From assembly GCA_004431415.1 (NCBI GenBank), contig QPMI01000668.1, positions 1 to 64,000 of the forward strand: 64,000 bases of DNA. The letters run 5' to 3'. The notes under the pieces were generated by a model. The model did not search any database, was not told where the DNA came from, and saw only the letters and a program-made list of their open reading frames with translations. Below, piece after piece: positions 57,044-64,000 of this stretch. Numbering within the stretch: the first letter of the stretch is position 1; the number at the start of each line of letters is the position of its first letter. Position numbers and translations under genes: made by a program. The DNA comes from Cyanophora paradoxa. Lineage: Eukaryota > Glaucocystophyceae > Cyanophorales > Cyanophoraceae.

Positions 57044-58601
57044 CTAGTAGTGGGCGTGGGCGGGGGCGAGGGCGGTCTCGAGGGCGGCGTGGAGGGCGGC
57101 CTCGCCCTCGGAGACGGCGAGGCGGCCGGCGAGGGCCGCCACGGGCACCGCGAGCGCCCCCTCGCGCTCCAGGCCCCGCAGCGCCCCCGCGCACCGGTGC
57201 CCGTCCTTCTCCGTCGTCACCAGCAGCGCCGCCCCCGCGGCGGCGGCCCGCGCGGCGAGGGCCGCCAGCTCGCGGGGCGCGAAGGGCCGGTGGTCCCGGT
57301 AGAGGGCCGACCCCACCAGCGCCGCCCCCGCACCCTGCCCCGCGCCCCTCCCATCAGCGGCTGTTTCACGAGGGGGCGAGGGGTGGGGGGGGGGGGGGGG
57401 GTACCCGAGCGGTGGCGAGGAAGGCGGCGGGGCAGCCTACCCCCGCGAAGGCGAAGGCGGGGAGGCCCCGCAGGAGGCCCGCTCCGTCCGGCCCGGGCCC
57501 GGGCCCAGGCCCCGGGGGGGCGGGCAGCGGCGGGAGCGGCGGGCCCGCGAGGTGCCTGAGGCCCTCCGGCTGATCGCGCGTACCCCTCGGTCGGGGTACC
57601 GGCACGGAGGGAGAGAGGGATACGCAGCGCACCTCGAAGCGCGTGCGGACGACGACGGCGCGCGGGTTCCACTCCGCAACCTGTTTCATTCGGGGTCTCG
57701 AGGGGGTACGGGCGGAGGGAGCTCGAGGTAAAGGGGGAGAAGGGGTACAGCAGTTCGATGCGTACCTGTGCTGCGATGCGCTCCACTTCGGGTAGGGGTA
57801 CGAGATCCGAGTGGTGCAGGGCCACGACCTGGGTACGTGAACGGTGAGCGGGGCGGCCTTGGGTGGAGACGTAGGGGGGCCGGGCGCGCGTGGGCGCGGG
57901 CGACGCCGCTCGGGGCGGGCTCGCGGAGGGTGCCGCGGGGGATGAGGCGGCCGCCGCCGAAGGGGTCGAGGCAGGAGAGCATGAGGAGGTCGAGGTCCCG
58001 CTCCAGCTGCCCCCGCGCCCCGCTCCCTCAGGCGACCCGCGGCGCCGGCGCGGTCGGGGGCGGGGGGCCGGAGCGCGGGCGCGCCCGCCAGTGCTGGAGG
58101 CCGTCGTCGAGGACGGCGGCCGCGCGGGGCCGCGGGACGCGCCCGCGCAGCTCGGCCAGAGCGGCGGCGGCGGCGGCGGCGCGGTCGGCCCCCGGCGCGA
58201 CGAGCGCCGCGGTGCCGGCGAGGCGCGCGCGGTGCTGCGGCACCTCGTCCCCGCCGTAGTCCTGCGCACCGCGCCGACCGCTCGGCGCCGCCGCCGGCTG
58301 TGCGTCGGGCAGCGCGCCCGCGCACCCGGAGGAGGACGACGGGCGCGACGCCGCGGGCGAGCGCCTGCCGCGCGATGTACTCCGTCATCGGCGTCTTGCC
58401 CGTCCCTGCAGCCCCCGCCCGGAGGTCGCGGCGGCCCCGACGCGCGCGGCAGGCCCCCGCAACTTCCGACGCACCGCCCCAGGTCACGTTGCCGACAGAG
58501 ATGGTGGGCACAGGCAGCCTTGCACGCCGCAGCAGGCCGCGCTCGTACGCGCCACGGTGCAGCCGCGCGCCGGCCGCGTACAGCAGCTCGAGCACCTCCA
58601 T
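57044..58601 (-). CDS. lpxK: Tetraacyldisaccharide 4'-kinase (LpxK), nuclear gene
   Basis: LpxK phosphorylates the 4' position of the lipid A precursor. The multi-exon minus-strand gene starts MEVLELLYAAGARLHRG, with family motifs LLRRARLPVPTISVGN, then WG|GTGKTP across an intron (P-loop, about 58,391-58,407). YGGDEVPQH, DDGLQHW (58,089-58,109), RDLDLL, DPFGGGRLIPRGTLREP, FAFAGVGCPAAFL, DHRPFAPREL and VTTEKD (57,203-57,220) follow, ending APAHAHY. All hallmark motifs are present, so it is likely functional. In plants such genes are nuclear and organelle-targeted, but no clear transit peptide precedes the conserved start here. One intron contains a long G run (57,388-57,402). It is divergent from the TPR gene. 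Confidence 0.85.
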
Positions 58602-59079
58602 GCCGCCCCGCCGGCCCCGGCAGCTCGCGCTCTGCTCGGGATGTTCGCCGGCCGAGCTGCAGAACGAATTAGAGCAGACCTGGGAACGAAGCCGGCTGTA
58701 CCCTTGCGGGAAGCCAACAGCCAACCGACCACCTTACGCGTTGCGCAACATAGAGCGCAGCACACCTGCACGCGCATGTACGAAGATGCTTGAGTCCCAG
58801 CGCGATGCCTCCGCGTAAGCTCGGCCCGCGGAGCTGCAGCTGTCAGCCTTCAAGGGCTTGAGCTTTCCAGTTAGCTGGAGCTGTCAGCCCTGCGGTCGTG
58901 CCTGGAGAGGCAGCAAGCGCCATTACACACTTACCAAAACCGCGGCTCTCCCGCAGCTGTCAGTTGCAGCAGCCAGCTGCAGCGCATCGACGTGACGGCG
59001 CGGACGTCAGTTATGCTGCAGCCGCTGACTTGCCGGCGACGCTAAGCTGTGCGTTCACGCGCAAATTTAAAGCACAACG
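58602..59079. promoter_or_regulatory. Shared upstream region of lpxK and the TPR gene
   Basis: Contains repeated AGCTGTCAG words (58,837; 58,879; 58,953; and CAGCTG variants). An N-terminal extension of LpxK, for example a transit peptide exon, could lie in its left part but could not be confirmed. Confidence 0.35.
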
Positions 59080-62044
59080 ATGCAAGAGGTCCTCGAGTTG
59101 CACGCACGATCCTCTCGCGCGGATCCGGAGGAAGAGGAAGACGAATCGGAAGGCCGGCCGCACAAGAAGCAGATCCCTGCTGCCGGAGGGGATGACCGGA
59201 TATCCGAGGAAGAGGATGAATCGCGTGCGTGCCTAGGCCTGTCTGCCTTAGAGCGGCAGGGGCGCGCAGCTCTGATGGGGGCGCGCGCGCGCGAGCGGCT
59301 ACAGCCATGCGGCCGACGCTGCAGCGGCGGGTCGCTATTCGGGCGTCTGTCATCAACGAGACGGTTCTCCGCATGGGGGTCCGCGCCGCGACCCCGCGCC
59401 AGCGAGCCGCGCTGACCGCTCCGCTTCCGCGCCGACGCGCGCCAGGCGCTCAACGTGGAGGATGTGCCCACGGTGGTGCAGGAGGAGGCCCCGCGGGCGC
59501 CGTTCTTCGCGCGGCCGCGGCCGCCCAGGCGGCGGGCGCCGCCGAGCGGGGCGGAGCAGCGGGACTCGGCGCTGCAGACGGCCCTCGCCGAGCTCTGCTG
59601 CTGCGCCCTCCCCCAGAGGGTGCCCCCGCGCCCCCAGCGACCCCCCGGCCCCTCCTCCCTCACCCGGGGCGCACGCTCCGCAGGCCGCCCCCCCGTTCCG
59701 GGCGTCGCCGGAGGAGGCGAAGGCGCTCCTGCTCGACCTGGAGGCCCACGCCGCCGCCCTGCGCGCGGCGGCCGCGGCCGCCGCGGCCCCGGCGGGAGGC
59801 GTCGACAGCTTGACGCTCCCCGAGGCGCAGGCCTCGCTCGCCACCGTGCGCGCGCCCCGCGAGCGCTGCCGCGCGGGGCGGCGAGGGGCCCTCGGCAGGC
59901 GCTCTGCGACGCGCGGCTGTGCGGGACGGAGCTCTTCCGCACCTTCCTCGGGCGCCGCCGCCTGCGCGGCTACCTCGGCCTCCTCCGCTCCTCCGGGCCC
60001 CCCGGCGCCCGCCTCGTGCCCCGCCCCCGCGCCCTCCCCCCGCCACCGCCGCGCGGCGGGGCCGAGCGGTGGCGCGCAGGTGAAGGCAGTGGCGCGGTGC
60101 CTGGCGGGGGCGCTGGCGAGCCCGCTGCCGGCGGCGCCGGACCTGGAGGAGGGGGCGCGGGGGCCCTCGGCGGGGGCGCGGGGGCGGCGTGGGCGGAGGA
60201 GGACGTGGAGGCCCTCGCCGAGAGCGCCACCGCCTTCCTCGAGGCGCGCCGGGCGGGCGGGGCGGGCGGGGCCGGCGGGGGGCGCTGAGGCGGGCCGGCG
60301 CAGGCGTTCACGACGAGCGCCGTGCGCATGGACCCGCACCTCTTCGACCTCGAGGAGGGCCCCGCCCTCCAGGCCCGCCCCCGCCCCGCCCCGCACCCTC
60401 CCCCGGCCCGGCCCGGCCCGAGCCCCGCGCGCGCAGCTGGCGACGCGCGTCGGCGAGTTCGCGCAGCCGTTCGAGGTGCGCGCGCGGGGCGGGGCCTCGG
60501 GGGCCGGGGCCGAGCGGGAGCGGGGCGGGGGCAGCGGACGGGGCGGGGGACGTGGGCGAAGGCGGCGTACCTGCGCGCCCTCGCCCTCCGCCTCTTCGAG
60601 CACCGCCACGAGGCCGTCCACGCCTACTACCAGGCCCGCCCCGCCCTCCCCCGCCCCGCCGCCCCTCCCGCCTCCCCCAACGCACCTGGGGCAGGCGTGG
60701 GCGGGGCTGCGGGGGGCGCAGCTGGTGCCGTGCCCGCTGGAGGCCCGCCTCATCCCCGACCTCGCCGACCTCCTCTGTCCGCCCCGCCCCGCCCCGCCCC
60801 GCCCCGGTGCCGGCTCGGGCGCTGAGCGAGCGGGCGGGGGCTGCGGGGGCAGTCGAGACCTTCCGCCACCGGGAGGCTTTCCACGGTGCCCCCGGCCCCC
60901 GCCATGCCCGTCCCCTCCCTCGCGCCGAGCCGGGCGCGCGCTGGCAGTGGCGCAGGCGGGGTACGAGCTGGGGGGGGACCCCGAGGCGGCCGCCCTGTCC
61001 CGCTACCGCCTCGAGATGACCCTCAGCGCGCCCCGTCCCCGCCCCGCCCCGCCCCGCCCCGCCCCCGCTCACCTCGCCCAAGGCGCCGTGCGGCGGTGGA
61101 AGGGGGACGCGGGGGCGGCCGAGCGCCACGCCGCGCGCGCAGTCGAGGTCGCCGAGGCCCTCGGCCCGGGCTACCGGCGCGCCCGCCCTCGCCCCCTCCC
61201 TCCTCCCTCCCTCTTCCGCCGTGACCGGCGGGCGGGCGGGCGGGCGGGCGCAGGCAGCTGCTCGTACAACCGCTCTTCGCGCTCATGATCCTCGGCGTCC
61301 ACCGCAGTGCGTCGCCTTTTAACCCATTTCAATCCGAGAAGCCGCCCCGCGCCGGCGCCGGCGCCTGCCGGGGGGAGCTGACGGGGCGGGGCCCCCGCCG
61401 GGGCGCGCAGTGTCCCCCGAGACGACGCGGGACCGGCTCGTGCGGTGCGCCTGCCAGCCGCGCAGCGCCCCCCGCCTCCGCCGAGCGCCTCCGCGCGGGG
61501 CAGGGTGACGGGGGCGATGGTGGCGCTCGAGGAGGGGGCGGACGGGGCGGACCCCGACCCCTGCCTCCCCGACCTCGACCAGGTCCCCGCCGGCCCCGCC
61601 TGCCGCCTCCCCTCCGTCCCGCCCCCCCCGCTCGCTCGCTCACCGCCGCCCTCGGGCTGGGGCGGGGCAGCCGTCGTGCCTGCGCTACTCGCTGGCCTTC
61701 AACCCGCCCTCGCTCCTCATCAACGGCTCCAAGGCCTACGCCGTCGCCGCCCAGGCGCGCGCAGGCCTCCCACCCCGCCCCGCCCCGCCCGGCGCCGCGC
61801 CGCCCCGAGCGGGGCGGGGCAGCACTCGGAGGGGGCGCGGGCGAGCGTCGTCTCGGCGCACGTCTTCTACAACCTGGGGGAGTACCACCTCCTCGCCGGT
61901 CCGCCACCGCCGCGCCCCCCGCCCCCCCCACGTGCACCTGAGACGCCTCCCCCCGGCGCAGGGGACCTGGCGTCGGCGACGAAGGCCTTCGAGAAGTGCG
62001 CCGCCGTGTACGGCGGCCGCTACGCCCACTCCTTCCCCCTCGAG

Positions 62045-62083
<39 letters not shown>

Positions 62084-62661
62084 CCGCCCCGTGGGAGGGT
62101 CTGAGGCGGGGGGCAGCACCCGCGGCGGCGGCGGGTGGTGGAAGTGCTTGCGCAGCTGCGGCGCGGCGAGGAGCCGGCCTCGCGCTACGCGCCATTTGCC
62201 GCCGCCCGCGCCACCGCCTCGCCGGAGCCGTCCCCCACCGGCTCGCCCCACTCCGACCCCTCCGCCTCCCCGCCCCCCGCCCCCGCCGCCGGCCCCGCCC
62301 TCCCCGACCCCGCCCTCACCCCGCCCCCGCCGCATGCCCTGCCGCGGACTGCGGCCCGCGGCCAGCCTCGCAGCCGCCCGCGGCGGAGGGGCCGGCACCC
62401 GCGCAGCCGCCCTGCGAGCAGACGCCGCCTCAGGGGCAGGGCGGGTGTGGCGGCGAGGCGGAGTGCGGGGGCGGGGCGCCGGCCCCGTGGGCGCCCCCCG
62501 CGATGCCGCCGGCGCTGCGCGAGCAGATGCAGGGGCAGCAGGGGCGGCGCGAGGCTGCGGGGGCCGTGGTGCAGTGCGTCAATGTCCAGCCAGCGCAGCA
62601 GCTGCTCGCCGCGCTGTGGCGCCGCCCCGAGGAGCCCCCCGAACCCGACCCCCGCCCGTAG
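59080..62661 (+). CDS. TPR-like repeat protein
   Basis: Many short exons separated by C-rich introns. The acidic N-terminus (MQEVLELHARSSRADPEEEE) is followed by RVAIRASVINETVLR, ALNVEDVPTVVQEEAPRAPF and a series of helical pairs. Among these are LFRTFLGRRRLRGYLGLL, YLRALALRLFEHRHEAVHAY, GDAGAAERHAARAVEVAEAL, SVVSAHVFYNLGEYHLLA and GDLASATKAFEKCAAVYG. The G-D-x-x-x-A spacing fits tetratricopeptide repeats, used for protein binding. The C-terminus is Pro/Gln-rich (VNVQPAQQLLAALWRR), with stop 62,661. I cannot assign an orthologue. Several exon borders are approximate because C/G-only sequence keeps frames open. Confidence 0.55.
62047..62080 (+). repeat. 34-bp poly(C) run in an intron
   Basis: An uninterrupted C run directly after a probable splice donor of the TPR-like gene. 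Its length is likely polymorphic or sequencing-dependent. Confidence 0.8.
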
Positions 62662-63375
62662 CAACCGATCGCGAGCCGCGAGAGCGTAGCGCCTCAGGAA
62701 CTCCAGGAACAGAGCTAGCCTAGAAGCGCCAGGACCCAGAGCCAGATCTAGAGCTGAGTATTCAATAGAGTATGAGTCTCAGAGTCTTTAGCAACGTTAC
62801 CAACCCGGTGATCATGACCGGCCCAGCTAGAAGTTCGACATCGAAAATTCGGCAGTGATCATGATCGTGATCATGATCATGAATCTTGAATGTTCATGGC
62901 TCGTAACGGGGCGACGGTTGCGCGTGCCCTCGGCCTCGACCGTCGGACGTCACGGCCCCCGGAGCGCCGCCGGGGCCGCACCCCGGGCCTCGGGCCGGCA
63001 ACATCCGGGCCTCGGCCCTCGAGCCCCTCACCAGTGAGTCGCCACGCCCACTGGGCCAGTGGCATCGTACGGCCGCGGGCCCCGGGCGTGGCACCGCACC
63101 TCGGACCGTCGGACCGCGGGGATCGATCACTGCGCGCAGCTTCGCTGCGGCCGCGGCGGGCCCGGGCCATTGGGTACATCAGCGGCTCATGATCATGATC
63201 AGATGCGGAAGGCGCCGCATGCAACGAGTGCCCACCCTGCCACGCACGGCAGCTGCCCCTACACGGATACTGAAAGCTGCGCATGCTGGGCGCGGCGGGC
63301 CAACAGCTGCTCATCATCGGTGACTGTACGCAATTAGTTAGAGAGCGTGCAGCGAGAGAGCTCTGGCATGTGGAG
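62662..63375. other. Intergenic, TGATCATGA-rich
   Basis: Two clusters of the palindrome TGATCATGA (62,853-62,884 and near 63,187-63,202) enclose GC-rich sequence without a supported gene. The same palindrome occurs in each 0.7-kb unit of the foldback element. Confidence 0.45.
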
Positions 63376-64000
63376 CTAGGAGGAGGGCCCGGCGAGCTCG
63401 GCGGGGGCGGGGCCGGCGCCCTCGAGGCGGCGGCAGAGGGCGCCGGCGAGGGTGGCGGCGAGGCGCGCGGCGCGCGCCTGCAGCGCCGCGAGCTCCCCTG
63501 CGCCGCGAGTGAGCGCCTCGACGGGAGAGGGGCGGGGGCGGGGGCGCGGCACCGGGCGGGAGGCCCTCGGCGGCGGCCTCCACTGCCGCCTCGGCGGCGG
63601 CGACGGCGGCGAGGGGTCGGGCGGGGGCGGCCCCCCGCGGCGGGCGGGGCGCCCGGCGACGGGCTCCGCGGGATCTTGTTGCACGCGCGCCGCCCCGCCG
63701 CCGTCGCCGGGGCGGGGCCCCCGTCGCCCTTCTCCGCCGCGAGGGGCGGCGACGAGGCCTCCGCCCTGCGCGCGCGCCCTCAGAGGGGGGCCGGCGGGGC
63801 GGGGAGGGGGCGAGGGGGCGCGGCGGACCCCTCGAAGCAGACGCGGCGGGCCTTCACGGGGGGAGATGGGTCTGCCTCCCCCTCCGCCGCTGCCGGGGGT
63901 GCGTGCGCCTGAGCGGAGGGCCGCGCAGGCGAGGCGCCAGGGGCCCACACGCGCGCACCCTCCTCGGGCGGCGGGCACCGCTTCAGAATGCTGCGCGGGC
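63376..64000 (-). CDS. 3' part of a gene running off the right edge
   Basis: A minus-strand exon ends ARLAATLAGALCRRLEGAG...AELAGPSS with a stop at 63,376. An Ala/Leu-rich helix suggests a coiled coil. Further right, a probable upstream exon contains AEGEADPSPPVKARRVCFEG. No family is recognised, the start is outside the window, and strong GC bias limits confidence. Confidence 0.4.
   Translation of the reverse strand, partial: PAQHSEAVPAARGGCARVGPWRLACAALRSGARTPGSGGGGGRPISPREGPPRLLRGVRRAPSPPPRPAGPPLRARAQGGGLVAAPRGGEGRRGPRPGDGGGAARVQQDPAEPVAGRPARRGGPPPPDPSPPSPPPRRQWRPPPRASRPVPRPRPRPSPVEALTRGAGELAALQARAARLAATLAGALCRRLEGAGPAPAELAGPSS

Noticed and set aside
59462-61288. 608-codon frame across the TPR-like gene
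   Set aside because: Arg/Pro-rich shadow frame crossing the C-rich introns; the helical repeats lie in other frames.
1-64000. tRNA, rRNA, plasmid or phage features
   Set aside because: None seen; intron structure and gene content are eukaryotic nuclear.

Overview
The window is eukaryotic nuclear DNA. Nearly every gene is split by short spliceosomal introns, many of them 25-110 bp and starting GTGCG. The intron-rich, very GC-rich right part, with a nuclear lpxK gene, F-box/LRR genes and a RING/pseudokinase gene, suggests a GC-rich unicellular alga or related protist. I cannot name the lineage from sequence alone.

Layout. (1) 1-11,187: a large foldback-type element. It has matching termini, 107-bp subterminal tandem repeats in opposite orientation, inverted arms of about 2 kb, and G-rich/C-rich minisatellite blocks around three copies of a ~0.7-kb unit. 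Its right end lies directly against an open exon. (2) 11,188-21,400: two related multi-exon genes that each combine a USP-like (deubiquitinase-type) module with a Ulp1/SENP-type (SUMO-protease) module. (3) 21,447-27,849: a multi-exon Helitron Rep/helicase gene with C2H2 finger, DUF6570-like region, HUH motif, paired tyrosines and PIF1-type helicase. (4) 27,967-31,910 on the minus strand: a convergent gene with a weak OB-fold/RPA-like resemblance and a Cys-rich tail. A 1,887-bp CACTA-like element with a 3-bp target duplication splits it exactly at an exon/intron boundary. (5) 32,930-43,958: an alternating array of minus- and plus-strand genes containing five paralogous SP-RING (Siz/PIAS-type SUMO E3-like) genes. 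Four lie on plus and one on minus. They alternate with a nucleotidyltransferase-like gene, two paralogous Cys-rich genes and one unrelated Cys-rich gene. (6) 44,139-64,000: GC-rich, host-like genes: RING/pseudokinase, LRR protein with acidic tail, F-box protein, erythromycin-esterase-family protein, LpxK, a TPR-like protein, and the end of another gene. A ~2.0-kb poly(A)-tailed insertion with a 15-bp target duplication sits behind the esterase gene.

How it fits together. Regions 2-5 are less GC-rich than region 6 and carry transposon machinery next to proteins that would remove ubiquitin/SUMO (USP, Ulp1) and probably conjugate SUMO (SP-RING). The strongest candidate for an undescribed system is this association: a Helitron-linked dual-protease gene pair, followed by a tandem array of SP-RING genes in divergent and convergent pairs. 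Whether these belong to one mobile unit is inference, because I could not locate Helitron termini.
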